A DNA stretch of 64,000 bases from Pseudogulbenkiania subflava DSM 22618 (GTDB lineage Bacteria; Pseudomonadota; Gammaproteobacteria; Burkholderiales; Chromobacteriaceae): positions 179,234 through 243,233 of the forward strand of contig NZ_FXAG01000002.1 of assembly GCF_900177275.1 (NCBI RefSeq), given 5' to 3'. Positions within the stretch are counted from its first letter, which is position 1. Every line of letters begins with the position of its first letter. The notes below the pieces were generated by a model. It searched no databases. It worked only from the letters and a program-made list of their open reading frames with translations, and was not told where the DNA came from. Below, piece by piece: positions 52,545-61,204 of the stretch. Both the position numbers and the translations under genes were made by a program.

Positions 52545-53156
52545 TCAGGCCGTCGGCGGTACGGTGTCGACGAAGGACTGACGTGCCGACAAACGCTGGT
52601 AGTAGTCGGCGAGGGTGGGGTGGCTGGTGCGCCAGTCCAGCGTGGCGAAGCGGAAGTCCAGGTAGCCCAGGCAGCAGCCGACCGCGATGTCGGCCAGGCT
52701 ATAGCCTTCGCCGTTGCACCACGGGCGTTCGCCCAGATCGTGCGCCAGCGCTGCCAGGCCGCGCTCGACTTTCTGCTGCTGGTGCGCCATCGCTTCCTCG
52801 CTCTGTTTCTCCGGCGGGCGGCGCCGTTCCATGACGATGGCGACGGCCGCGTCGCAGATGCCGTCGGCCAGCGCTTCCCAGCGCCGGGTGGCGATGAACG
52901 AGCGGTTGTCCTGCGGCAAGAGGCGCGACACTGGCGAGATGTTGTCGAGGTACTCCACGATCACGCGCGAGTCGTACAGCGTGTTGCCGTCGTCCAGCAC
53001 CAGCACCGGCACCTTGCCGAGCGGATTGTAGCGAGCAACTTGCGAATCGGCCTCCCAAGGCTGGTCGATCAGGATCGGGCAGTCGATTTTCTTTTCGGCG
53101 AGCACGACCCGCACTTTGCGGGCGTAGGGACTGGTGAGTGACGCGATCAGTTTCAT
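52545..53156 (-). CDS. Glutathione S-transferase family protein
   Basis: The 203-residue protein has the thioredoxin-like N-terminal domain (MKLIASLTSPYARKVRVVLAEKK, with S8 near the usual catalytic position). NPLGKVPVLVLDDGNTLYDSRVIVEYLD is the glutathione-binding segment. The C-terminal helical domain ends FRFATLDWRTSHPTLADYYQRLSARQSF. It resembles the YibF branch. Substrate unknown. Confidence 0.9.
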   Translation of the reverse strand: MKLIASLTSPYARKVRVVLAEKKIDCPILIDQPWEADSQVARYNPLGKVPVLVLDDGNTLYDSRVIVEYLDNISPVSRLLPQDNRSFIATRRWEALADGICDAAVAIVMERRRPPEKQSEEAMAHQQQKVERGLAALAHDLGERPWCNGEGYSLADIAVGCCLGYLDFRFATLDWRTSHPTLADYYQRLSARQSFVDTVPPTA

Positions 53157-53301
53157 GGCATGAACAGGGTGCTTGGTCGTGGGGGAGCCGGTCGACCTCG
53201 ACCGGCGGGTAAGCAGGTTTACTTTAACGTATCGGCGGGCCGCCTCAAAGCGCTTTAGTGTCTATCCCGATCTGTCGGCAGCGCCTGCGCCGCTTGTGTG
53301 T

Positions 53302-53438
53302 CGGCAGCTCACTGAGCGTGCGAGTCTCTGTCCAGAGACTCGCTCAGCCATGATCCTCATGTGCCTTGTGGCCATTCCGGTTGCTGTGCTCTGGCGACAC
53401 CCCAGCTGCTTTGGCGCGCTCTCCGGCCGGGACAGACT
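53302..53438 (+). repeat. Structured intergenic repeat, copy F
   Basis: Same family as B and D: CGGCAGCTC at left, GTGCGAGTC..GACTCGC hairpin (GCGAGTCTCTG, 53320-53330, with CAGAGACTCGC, 53333-53343), then GATCCTCATG, GGCCATTCCGGTT and GCTGCTTTGGC. The end lies 1 bp before the stop codon of the SIMPL gene. Confidence 0.8.
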
Positions 53439-53439
53439 C

Positions 53440-54147
53440 TTAACGCAGTTCCAGCTGGCCGTTGACCTGCAACTGCAACTGGCTGCGGCCGGGCTGCCAT
53501 TCGGCCGGGGCGACTTCGGCGTCGGCGGCCATGGCCAGCGTCTTGCTGCGCATCAACAGCGGTACCGGCGGCGGCATCTGGTTGCCGATGGTGAGCTGGT
53601 GCATGTTGAGGGTGTTCTTGCCCAGCGCCTTGGCCGCGATCTGCGCCTGCTCCATCAGCGCGGCGATGGCTTCCGGGATCATGGCCTTTTCCGCGGTGTG
53701 GCGGGCGTCATCGGACACCACGAACTGCACGCCTTCCAGCAGCATGTAGCCCTGCAGCTTGGCGATCAGCTCGCTGCCTTGCGCCATGTCGCGGGTTTTC
53801 AGCTTCAGTTCGGCGCGGCCCTGCCAGCCGTCGATCTTGCCGCTCTTGTTGTAGGCGGGCCAGCTGTTGTAGCTGCCGCTGCTGACTTCGACGTTCTTGT
53901 AGCCGCGCGCGTCGCTCTGGGCGCGGTTGATGAGCTGGTTGAGGCGGTTGGCCAGCACGCCCGGCTGCGGCTGACGGTCCTGCACATACAGCGTGGCGAT
54001 CATCTGGTCGTTGGCGATCTCGCGCTGGGCGCTGGCCGACAGGTTCAGCACGGTGGCGGCCGGGTCGGCCCGTTCGGCGGCCGGCGCCAGCGGGGCCAGC
54101 AGGAACAAGGGGGCGGCCAGGCTCAACAGGGTGGTGAGGCGGGTCAT
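53440..54147 (-). CDS. SIMPL (DUF541) domain periplasmic protein
   Basis: The 235-residue precursor has a signal peptide (MTRLTTLLSLAAPLFLLAPLAPAA) and the SIMPL domain with LNLSASAQREIANDQMIATLYV near 34 and SSGSYNSWPAYNKSGKIDGWQGRAELKLKTRD near 88. These proteins often affect oxidative-stress resistance or adhesion, but the function is open. It is a stand-alone gene; the stop is 1 bp from a structured repeat. Confidence 0.87.
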   Translation of the reverse strand: MTRLTTLLSLAAPLFLLAPLAPAAERADPAATVLNLSASAQREIANDQMIATLYVQDRQPQPGVLANRLNQLINRAQSDARGYKNVEVSSGSYNSWPAYNKSGKIDGWQGRAELKLKTRDMAQGSELIAKLQGYMLLEGVQFVVSDDARHTAEKAMIPEAIAALMEQAQIAAKALGKNTLNMHQLTIGNQMPPPVPLLMRSKTLAMAADAEVAPAEWQPGRSQLQLQVNGQLELR

Positions 54148-54300
54148 GGGGGCTCCTGTCTCGGGAAGGCGGATAATGACAGTATCGCTCAGCGGCGCGG
54201 CACTGTCGTGACAAGAGACTATGACGATGGCGGGCGCGATGAGTTCAGTACGGCGCCAACGGTGTCGGCCAACCCGATGAGTTCAGCCGCGCGCCAAACG

Positions 54301-54330
54301 CTTCGGCCAACCTTCAAAGGTTGGCCGATG
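54301..54330. repeat. Inverted pair of the dispersed 12-mer downstream of the ABC operon
   Basis: CTTCGGCCAACC (54301-54312) and GGTTGGCCGATG (54319-54330) are inverse copies with one mismatch around the 6-base TTCAAA centre. They lie 10 bp after the stop of the minus-strand ABC ATPase gene, in the place of a terminator hairpin, although no T-run follows. Confidence 0.8.
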
Positions 54331-54339
54331 GGGCGGAGA

Positions 54340-55131
54340 TCAGCCCAGCAGCAGCGCGTCGTCGGCGATCGCTTCGCCGCGGGTGCGTTCGAACATCGCC
54401 AGCAGATCGGGCACGTCCATGCGGGCGCGCTCCTCGCCGGATACGTCCAGCACCACCCGGCCCTGATGCAGCATCACGGTGCGGTCGCCATGATCCAGCG
54501 CCTGTCGCATCGAGTGCGTCACCATCATCGCGGTCAGCTGGTTCTCGCGCACGATCTGGTCGGTCAGTTCCAGCACGAAGGCGGCGGTCTTGGGATCGAG
54601 CGCCGCGGTGTGCTCGTCCAGCAGCAGGATCTGCGACGGCTTGAGCGAGGCCATCAGCAGGCTCACTGCCTGGCGCTGACCGCCGGAGAGCAGGCCCATG
54701 CGGTCTGACAGGCGGTTTTCCAGGCCCAGCTTCAGCGTGGCGAGTTTGTCGCGGAACAGGCTGCGCAGCGAGGCATTCAGGGCGCCTTTCAGGCCGCGCC
54801 CTTCGCCGCGCTGCCAGGCGATCGCCAGGTTCTCCTCGATGCTCAGCGCCTCGCAGGTGCCCGCCATCGGGTCCTGGAACACGCGGGCCACCAGGCCGGC
54901 GCGCTGCCAGGCGTTGAGCCGGGTGACGTCGCGCCCGGCGATCTCGATGGTGCCCTGGTCGACGATCAGGTCGCCGCTGATGGCGTTGAGGAAGGTCGAC
55001 TTGCCGGCGCCGTTCGAACCGATCACGGTGACGAACTGGCCTTGCGGGATGTCCAGCGAGGCCCCGCGCAGCGCCGGGTTCTCGATCGGGGTCCCGGGGT
55101 TGAAGGTTTTGTAGAGGCCGTTAGCGCGCAT
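54340..55131 (-). CDS. ABC transporter ATP-binding protein (TrpZ-type)
   Basis: The 263-residue ATPase has Walker A GSNGAGKST near 38, signature LLSGGQRQAVSL near 148, Walker B ILLLDEHTAALDP near 167 and the switch histidine in MMVTHSMRQA near 203. In LLLDEHTAALD the usual proline after E is a histidine, as in TrpXYZ-type ATPases. The alternative ATG at 55134 adds one residue. It overlaps the permease 3' end by 11 bp. Confidence 0.9.
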   Translation of the reverse strand: MRANGLYKTFNPGTPIENPALRGASLDIPQGQFVTVIGSNGAGKSTFLNAISGDLIVDQGTIEIAGRDVTRLNAWQRAGLVARVFQDPMAGTCEALSIEENLAIAWQRGEGRGLKGALNASLRSLFRDKLATLKLGLENRLSDRMGLLSGGQRQAVSLLMASLKPSQILLLDEHTAALDPKTAAFVLELTDQIVRENQLTAMMVTHSMRQALDHGDRTVMLHQGRVVLDVSGEERARMDVPDLLAMFERTRGEAIADDALLLG

Positions 55132-56047
55132 CATGAGCAGTGCTCCCCTTGGTGACGGCCGAGCGTTTGGCGGCGAATTTGCGTTTGAGTGACGGCAGTA
55201 CCAGCGCGAAACCGACCAGCAGCGCGGTGATCAGGTTGAGGTCTTGCGCCTGCAGGCCGATGAAGTCGGCGTTGAGCGCCAGCGCGATGAACAGGCGGTA
55301 CACCAGGGCGCCGAGCACGGCGGCCAGTGTCGCCACCATGATGGTGCGGCCCGGGATCAGCGTCTCCCCTATGATCACTGCCGCCAGCCCCACCACGATG
55401 GTACCGATGCCCATCGAAATGTCGGCACCGCCCTGGGTCTGCACGTACAGAGCGCCGGCCAGCGCGATCAGGGCATTGGAGATGGCCATGCCCAGCAGCA
55501 CCATGCGCTCGGTGGCGACGCCCTGCGCACGCGCCATGCGTGCGTTTGCGCCGGTGGCGCGCATCGCCAGGCCGGACTGGGAGGCGAAGAAGGCGTCCAG
55601 CGCCAGCTTGGCGATCACCACGATCACCGCCAGTACCAGCGGCTGGATCAGGTATTGCGAGTCGGGCGCCCGGGCGATGAACGGGCTGAACACGGTGTCG
55701 GCGCCGATCAGCGGCATGTTGGGTGCGCCCATGATGCGCAGGTTGACCGAGTAGAGCGCGATCATCACCAGGATACTGGCCAGCAGTTGCAGGATGTTCA
55801 GCCGCACGTTGAGCCAGGCGGTGATCAGGCCGGCCACGGCACCCGCCGAGGTGCCGGCCAGCGTGGCCAGCCACGGGTCATGGCCGCCGGCGATCAGGGT
55901 CGCGGCGACGGCGCCGCCCAGCGGGAAGCTGCCGTCGGCGGTCAGGTCGGGGAAATTCAGAATGCGGAAGGAAATCAGCACACCCAGCGCCACCAGCGCG
56001 AAGATCAGGCCGATTTCCGTGGCGCCCAGCAAGGCGATCAGGGACAT
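55121..56047 (-). CDS. ABC transporter permease (TrpY-type)
   Basis: The 308-residue membrane protein has about nine helices and belongs to the branched-chain amino-acid/simple-sugar permease superfamily. Opening segments GVLISFRILNFPDLTADGSFPLGGAV and the late AAVIIGETLIPGRTIMVATLAAVLGALVYRL mark the TrpY (DUF) branch. It forms an importer with the ATPase downstream and the binding protein upstream. The ligand is inferred to be an aromatic amino acid or similar compound from the homologous trpXYZ system, which is not certain. Confidence 0.9.
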   Translation of the reverse strand: MSLIALLGATEIGLIFALVALGVLISFRILNFPDLTADGSFPLGGAVAATLIAGGHDPWLATLAGTSAGAVAGLITAWLNVRLNILQLLASILVMIALYSVNLRIMGAPNMPLIGADTVFSPFIARAPDSQYLIQPLVLAVIVVIAKLALDAFFASQSGLAMRATGANARMARAQGVATERMVLLGMAISNALIALAGALYVQTQGGADISMGIGTIVVGLAAVIIGETLIPGRTIMVATLAAVLGALVYRLFIALALNADFIGLQAQDLNLITALLVGFALVLPSLKRKFAAKRSAVTKGSTAHDAR

Positions 56048-56123
56048 GAAACGACACCTCGTGAAACGTTCGCTCCCCAGGCCGGGCTTGTGGCCCGACC
56101 CGGGGAGAGGGAGCAGACTTCGG

Positions 56124-56135
56124 GGTTGGCCGAAG
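56124..56135 (+). repeat. GGTTGGCCGAAG repeat between the binding-protein and permease genes
   Basis: Exact 12-mer (GGGGTTGGCCGAAGCC) in the intercistronic gap, 14 bp after the end of the binding-protein stop. Confidence 0.78.
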
Positions 56136-56148
56136 CCTCAAGACAGAC

Positions 56149-57117
56149 TTACTTGATGACTTCCTTGGCGGTTTTGATCAGCTCGGGCGACAGCTTGATG
56201 CCCTGCTTCTCGGCCGCGGCCGGGTTGACCACCAGATTGAGCTTGGTGCCCACTTCCGGTGCGATCGCGCCCGGCTTCTCGCCCTTCAGGATGCGCACCA
56301 CCAGCTTGCCGGTCTGGCGGCCCATGTCGTAGTAGTTCTGGCCGAGGGCGGCGACGGCGCCACGCTTGACCGTGTCGGTATCGGCGGCCACCAGCGGCAG
56401 CTTGCTGTCGACGGCGACCTTGTACAACGACTCGTAGGCCGACACCACGTTGTTGTCGGTGGTGGTGTAGATCACGTCGACCTTGCCGACCAGGCTCTTG
56501 GCGGCGGACGGCACGTCCACGGTGCGGGCGGCGGACGCTTCCACCAGCGACATGCCCTGCTTGGCGAGTTCGGCCTTCAGTTCCTTGGCGACGATGGTCG
56601 AGTTCACCTCGCCCGGGCTGTACACCATGCCGACGTGCTTCACGCCCGGCTTCACCTTCTTGATTAGCTCGATCTGCGGGGCCAGCGGCAGCGCATCGGA
56701 GACGCCGGTAATGTTGGTGCCGGACGGCTTCCAGTCCTTCACCAGCTTGGCGGCAACCGGATCGGTCACGGCGGAGAACACCACCGGGATCGACTTGGTC
56801 GAGGCGGCCAAGGCCTGGGCGCTCGGGGTGGCAATGCCGACGATCACGTCCGGGGTGTCGCCGACGAACTTGCGGGCGATCTGCGCGGCAGTGGCGGTGT
56901 TGCCCTGGGCGCTCTGGAACTGGTACTTCAGGTTCTTGCCCTGAACAAAGCCGGCGGCCTTGAGCTCGTCCTCGATGCCTTTGCGGGCGGCATCGAGCGC
57001 CGGGTGTTCGACGATGGCGGTGACCGCCACCGATTTCATCTCGGCGGCCAGCAGCGGGGAGGACAGCGCCGTGGCGGCAGTGGCCAGCAGCAGCGAGCGG
57101 GAAAACAGCGACTTCAT
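56149..57117 (-). CDS. ABC transporter substrate-binding protein (TrpX-type, DUF534)
   Basis: The 322-residue precursor has a signal peptide (MKSLFSRSLLLATAATALSSPLLAAE). The Peripla_BP fold of DUF534 follows: VAVTAIVEHPALDAARKGIEDELKAAGF, VFSAVTDPVAAKLV, KHVGMVYSPGEVNSTIVAKELK, and VIYTTTDNNVVSAYESL. It is the first gene of a three-gene importer operon. In homologous trpXYZ systems the ligand is tryptophan, tyrosine or phenylalanine. The gap of about 100 bp to the permease carries a repeat. Confidence 0.9.
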   Translation of the reverse strand: MKSLFSRSLLLATAATALSSPLLAAEMKSVAVTAIVEHPALDAARKGIEDELKAAGFVQGKNLKYQFQSAQGNTATAAQIARKFVGDTPDVIVGIATPSAQALAASTKSIPVVFSAVTDPVAAKLVKDWKPSGTNITGVSDALPLAPQIELIKKVKPGVKHVGMVYSPGEVNSTIVAKELKAELAKQGMSLVEASAARTVDVPSAAKSLVGKVDVIYTTTDNNVVSAYESLYKVAVDSKLPLVAADTDTVKRGAVAALGQNYYDMGRQTGKLVVRILKGEKPGAIAPEVGTKLNLVVNPAAAEKQGIKLSPELIKTAKEVIK

Positions 57118-57399
57118 GCAGACTCCTTGTGCGGTATGGGCCGAAACCGGGACTCATGTTGCGGCATCGTGGCAATTTTATGGCAAAGCACAAAAAAAAT
57201 TTGCCGTACGCGCGCAATGAAATGTCTTGTTTGATGGTGTTATTGCAAGAATATTGTCTGTTTTGCCATGGCGCGGGGGCGAGGCTGCGCCCGGGGGCCG
57301 TGCCGTGGTGAATCATGGCAAAGTATTTTGTCTACAGTATTGTCTTTTCTTAGACAAAACCGCTGCCAGAGAAGGAATGGCCAGGTGAAAGGACACGAA
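57118..57399. other. Gene-free spacer with a TTGTCT-AGACAA dyad
   Basis: AT-rich, 282 bp upstream of the binding-protein gene. It includes a perfect dyad TTGTCT..AGACAA (57342-57359), GTCTACAGTATTGTC nearby, and GCGCGGGGGCGAGGCTGCGC, which are candidates for an operator. No gene is supported. Confidence 0.4.
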
Positions 57400-57425
57400 A
57401 AAGCGGCCCTTGACGGGCCGCTTTG
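57398..57425 (-). terminator. Terminator of malate synthase G
   Basis: AAAGCGGCCC (57400-57409) pairs with GGGCCGCTTT (57415-57424). On the minus strand it is followed by TTCGTGTCC after a short T-run. Confidence 0.78.
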
Positions 57426-57459
57426 CGTTGAGCAAAAAGACGCTCTTTCGCCTCGGCTC

Positions 57460-59625
57460 TTACAGCGCGTGTGCCTTCTCTACCTGGCGCCAGTGGTGCA
57501 GCAGCGGCTCGGTGTATCCGGACGGCTGGGCGCAGCCCTGGAACACCAGGTCGCAGGCGGCCTTGAAGGCGATCGAGGTGTCGAACGCCGGAGCCATCGG
57601 CTGATAGGCCGGATCGCCAGCGTTCTGGCCGTCCACCACCGCGGCCATGCGTTGCAGGGTTTCCTTCACCTGCGCCACGGTGACGATGCCGTGGCGCAGC
57701 CAGTTGGCGATGTGCTGGCTGGAAATGCGCAGCGTGGCGCGGTCTTCCATCAGGCCGACGTTGTGGATGTCCGGCACCTTGGAGCAACCCACGCCCTGGT
57801 CGATCCAGCGCACCACGTAGCCCAGGATGCCCTGCGCGTTGTTGTCGAGCTCCTGCTGGATGTCTTCGGCCGACCAGTTCGGATTGGCCGCCACCGGGAT
57901 GGTCAGGAGGTCGTCCTGCACGTCGACGTACTGGCCTTCCAGCGCCTTCTGCACTTCCTGCACATCGACCTGGTGGTAGTGCAGCGCGTGCAGCACGGCG
58001 GCGGTGGGCGACGGCACCCAGGCGGTGTTGGCGCCGGCCTTGGGATGGGCGATCTTCTGCTTCAGCATCTCGGCCATCAGGTCCGGCATCGCCCACATGC
58101 CCTTGCCGATCTGGGCGTGGCCGCGCAGGCCGCAGTCGAGGCCGACCTGGACGTTGTTGCGCTCGTAGGCGGCGATCCACTTCGAGGTCTTCATGTCGCC
58201 CTTGCGGATCATCGGGCCGGCTTCCATCGAGGTGTGCATCTCGTCGCCGGTGCGGTCGAGGAAGCCGGTGTTGATGAAGGCCACGCGGTGACGGGCGGCA
58301 GCGATGCACGCCTTGAGGTTGACGCTGGTGCGACGTTCCTCGTCCATGATGCCGAGCTTCACGGTGTACTGCGGCAGGCCGAGCAGCTGTTCCACCTTGC
58401 CGAACAGCTCGTCGGCGAAGGCGACTTCGTCTGGGCCGTGCATCTTCGGCTTGACGATGTAGATCGAACCGGCGCGCGAGTTGCCGCTGCGCTGCTGGTC
58501 GTGCAGCGCGATCAGCGTGGTCACCACGGCGTCCATGATACCTTCCGGCACTTCGTGGCCGTCGCCGTCGAGGATGGCCGGGTTGGTCATCAGGTGGCCG
58601 ACGTTGCGCACGAACATCAGGCTGCGGCCATGCAGCGTCAGCGCGCTGCCGTCGGCGGCGGTATAGCGGCGGTCCGGGTTGAGGGCGCGGGTGAAGCTCT
58701 TGCCGCCCTTGCTCACTTCTTCGGTCAGCGTGCCCTGCATCAGGCCGAGCCAGTTGCGGTACACCACGACCTTGTCGTCGGCGTCGACCGCGGCGACCGA
58801 GTCCTCGCAGTCCATGATGGTGGTGATGGCGGCTTCCATCACGATGTCCTTGACCCCGGCGCCGTCCTGGGCGCCGATCGGGTTGCTCTTGTCGATCTGG
58901 ATCTCGAAGTGCAGGCCGTTCTGCTTGAGCAGCACCGAGGTCGGCGCGGCGGCGTCGCCGTTGTAGCCGAGGAACAGCTCCGGCTGCTTGAGCGAACTGG
59001 TGCGACCGTCCTGCAGCTCGACCTGCAGCTGGCCGCCGGCCACGCGGTAGGCCGCGGCCTGGTGGTGAGAACCGGTTTCCAGCGGCGCGCTGGCGTCGAG
59101 GAAGTCACGGCCGAAGGCGATCACCTTGGCGCCGCGCACCGGATTGTAGCCGCCTTCCTTGCCGGCGCCGCCTTCTTCGCTGATGGCGTCGGTGCCGTAC
59201 AGAGCGTCATAGAGGCTGCCCCAGCGCGCGTTGGCGGCGTTCAGGGCATAGCGCGCGTTCATCACCGGCACCACCAGCTGCGGGCCGGCCTGCTCGGCGA
59301 TTTCGCTGTCGATGTTGCTGGTGCTGATGCGGCCGTCGGCCGGCACCGGCTTGAGGTAGCCGATGGAAGTGAGGAACGCCTTGTAGGCGGCCATGTCCGC
59401 GATCGGGCCCGGATGCTGGCGGTGCCAGGCATCGATTTCGCTCTGCAGGCGGTCGCGCTCGGCGAGCAGGGCGCGGTTCTTCGGCGCCAGTTCGTGCACC
59501 AGGACATCGAAACCGGACCAGAACGCGGTGGAGCCGATGCCGCTACCCGGCAGGACTTCCCGTTCGATGAAGGCGTGGAGGACGGTGGCAACCTGCAGTC
59601 GATGGCAAGGGGTTCGTTGGGTCAT
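57460..59625 (-). CDS. glcB: Malate synthase G
   Basis: Malate synthase G condenses glyoxylate and acetyl-CoA to malate. The 721-residue protein has the long form expected of isoform G (about 720). Conserved parts are [24 protein letters not shown] near 262, [40 protein letters not shown] near 385, [17 protein letters not shown], and [23 protein letters not shown] near 485. The ATG at 59625 is preferred over an earlier one. With aceA at the window end it completes the glyoxylate shunt; the LysR gene next to it may control it. Confidence 0.97.
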   Translation of the reverse strand: MTQRTPCHRLQVATVLHAFIEREVLPGSGIGSTAFWSGFDVLVHELAPKNRALLAERDRLQSEIDAWHRQHPGPIADMAAYKAFLTSIGYLKPVPADGRISTSNIDSEIAEQAGPQLVVPVMNARYALNAANARWGSLYDALYGTDAISEEGGAGKEGGYNPVRGAKVIAFGRDFLDASAPLETGSHHQAAAYRVAGGQLQVELQDGRTSSLKQPELFLGYNGDAAAPTSVLLKQNGLHFEIQIDKSNPIGAQDGAGVKDIVMEAAITTIMDCEDSVAAVDADDKVVVYRNWLGLMQGTLTEEVSKGGKSFTRALNPDRRYTAADGSALTLHGRSLMFVRNVGHLMTNPAILDGDGHEVPEGIMDAVVTTLIALHDQQRSGNSRAGSIYIVKPKMHGPDEVAFADELFGKVEQLLGLPQYTVKLGIMDEERRTSVNLKACIAAARHRVAFINTGFLDRTGDEMHTSMEAGPMIRKGDMKTSKWIAAYERNNVQVGLDCGLRGHAQIGKGMWAMPDLMAEMLKQKIAHPKAGANTAWVPSPTAAVLHALHYHQVDVQEVQKALEGQYVDVQDDLLTIPVAANPNWSAEDIQQELDNNAQGILGYVVRWIDQGVGCSKVPDIHNVGLMEDRATLRISSQHIANWLRHGIVTVAQVKETLQRMAAVVDGQNAGDPAYQPMAPAFDTSIAFKAACDLVFQGCAQPSGYTEPLLHHWRQVEKAHAL

Positions 59626-59783
59626 GACGTTACTCTCTCTCGTTTCCGTTGGGGCTGGTCCCCGATCAACCGGCCTGGGTTTTCGTGGCGACACCAGGGG
59701 AATATTCCCTCTTAATTTGACATAAATGGTATCGCGATGCGCTGGGATCAGTTTAGTGATGTTTATATGACAAAAAAAGACCT

Positions 59784-59801
59784 AAGATGCCATAGCATCT
59801 T
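59784..59801. promoter_or_regulatory. Inverted repeat before the LysR gene
   Basis: AAGATGC (59784-59790) and GCATCTT (59795-59801) are perfect inverses around 4 bases, 18 bp before the LysR start codon, in the divergent glcB/LysR spacer. It is a candidate LysR-type operator, without further support. Confidence 0.5.
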
Positions 59802-59818
59802 TTACTTTTTGTGAGCTA

Positions 59819-60715
59819 ATGGACACGTTCAAGCAACTCGAAACCCTGGTCGCGGTGGTGGCACACGGCAGCCTGTCGGCGGCAGCGCGCATCGAGGGGG
59901 TGGTGCCGGCCGTGATCGGCCGCCGTCTGGATGCCCTGGAGGAGCGCCTCGGCGCCAAGCTGCTGGTGCGCACCACGCGCAGCGTCACGCTGACGCAGGA
60001 GGGCAGCGCCTTCTACGAGGAAAGCCTGCGCATCCTGGCCGAGTTGGCCGAAGCCGAGGCGGCGGTGGCGTCCGGCAGCGCGCGTGCGCGCGGCCACCTT
60101 CGGGTAAGCGCTCCGGCCGGTTTCGGCCGCCGTCACGTTGCCCCGCACGCCGCCAGCTTCCAGCTGCTGCACCCGGACGTGAAGGTGACGCTCGACCTGT
60201 CGGACCGCCTGGTCGACCTGGTGCGCGACCGCGTCGACTGCGCCATCCGGATTTCGGACCTGTCCGATTCCAGCCTGGTGGCGATCCGCCTGGCCGAAAA
60301 CCATCGCGTGGTGGTGGCCGCGCCAAGCTACCTGGAGCGCCACGGCACGCCGCGCACGCTGGACGACCTGGCGCAGCACAACTGCCTGTCGCTGGGCGAA
60401 AGCCAGAGCCGTGGCTGGACCTTCACCCGCGACGGCGAACCGGTCAACCTCAAGGTCTCCGGCACCCTGGAATGCAACGACGGCGCGGTGCTGCACGACT
60501 GGGCGCTGAAGGGGTACGGGCTCACCTGGCGCTCGTTGTGGGAGGTCAAGGATGACCTCTCCGAAGGGCGGCTGGTGACAGTGCTGGACAGCTTTTCCTC
60601 GCCGGATTACCCGGTGTACGCCATGGTGCCGCAGCGCAAGTTCCTGCCGCTGCGGGTGCGCCACTTCATCGACCATCTCAAGGCCTGCTACGCCGAACCG
60701 GGCTATTGGGGTTGA
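59819..60715 (+). CDS. LysR-family transcriptional regulator
   Basis: The 298-residue regulator has the N-terminal HTH (VVAHGSLSAAARIEGVVPAVIGRRLDALEERLGAKLLVRTTRSVTL, residues 12-57). The ligand domain contains GHLRVSAPAGFGRRHVAPHAASF. It belongs to the common single-domain LTTR group of the YafC/DmlR type. The divergent glcB suggests control of the glyoxylate shunt or a related pathway, but this is inference from position. Confidence 0.88.
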   Translation: MDTFKQLETLVAVVAHGSLSAAARIEGVVPAVIGRRLDALEERLGAKLLVRTTRSVTLTQEGSAFYEESLRILAELAEAEAAVASGSARARGHLRVSAPAGFGRRHVAPHAASFQLLHPDVKVTLDLSDRLVDLVRDRVDCAIRISDLSDSSLVAIRLAENHRVVVAAPSYLERHGTPRTLDDLAQHNCLSLGESQSRGWTFTRDGEPVNLKVSGTLECNDGAVLHDWALKGYGLTWRSLWEVKDDLSEGRLVTVLDSFSSPDYPVYAMVPQRKFLPLRVRHFIDHLKACYAEPGYWG

Positions 60716-61204
60716 GCGCGGCGCTGCGCATGATCGGCATGCCCGGTACCCCGCGCGTGGCGTCGCCTTGGCGGTGTTTTGGCGGTAGGGCGTTCGGCTG
60801 CTCGCAGTGTCGTTCGCTGCGGCATATGGTGGCCTCGCCGGCACCTTCGCCGTGTGGCGGAATAAGGTGTGAAATTGCGCTGGATCAATGGATCGGGGTG
60901 CAGTGTTTCCGATAGAGGGCAAAGGCTGCTATTTTGCGCGCCTGTTTGCCGGATTGTTGCAGCCTGGGCCATGGCGGCTATGACAGCGGCGAGTATGGGG
61001 TATGAGTTTTACCTTGTCTGGCCTGTGCATTGAGGTAATATCACGCCGTTTCGTCTTCGTGTAGGTGGCTTTATTGGCTGTCTTCGCGCATTGACGAGTT
61101 ATTTTCGGAGCGCCGTGTGCCCTGACCCATTTCTGCCATGCGCCCGCCTCACGGCGGGCGCATGGCATTTGGCACACCGTGAACACTCGGGGACTGTTTG
61201 AAAC
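60716..61204. other. Gene-free spacer between the LysR gene and the APC permease
   Basis: The 489 bp hold no supported gene. The second half is AT-richer, with possible promoter boxes near 61030-61100. Before the permease is a strong nested hairpin (61115-61177), listed separately. Confidence 0.45.
61115..61177 (+). promoter_or_regulatory. Nested stem-loop in the leader of the APC permease gene
   Basis: A 14-bp perfect stem (GCCATGCGCCCGCC, 61135-61148, with its complement at 61153-61166) with TCAC loop is nested in a second stem GTGTGCC/GGCACAC (61115-61121, 61171-61177). No T-run follows, so it is more likely a leader structure than a terminator. Confidence 0.5.

Noticed and set aside
57268-59715. 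815-codon open frame antisense to malate synthase G
   Set aside because: It is a shadow of glcB for the same reasons.
60042-60060. GAGTTGGCCGAAGCC in the LysR gene as a full copy of the 12-mer
   Set aside because: The first base differs and the codons form an Ala/Glu-rich helix (AELAEAEA) that can give the word by chance; counted only as near-exact.
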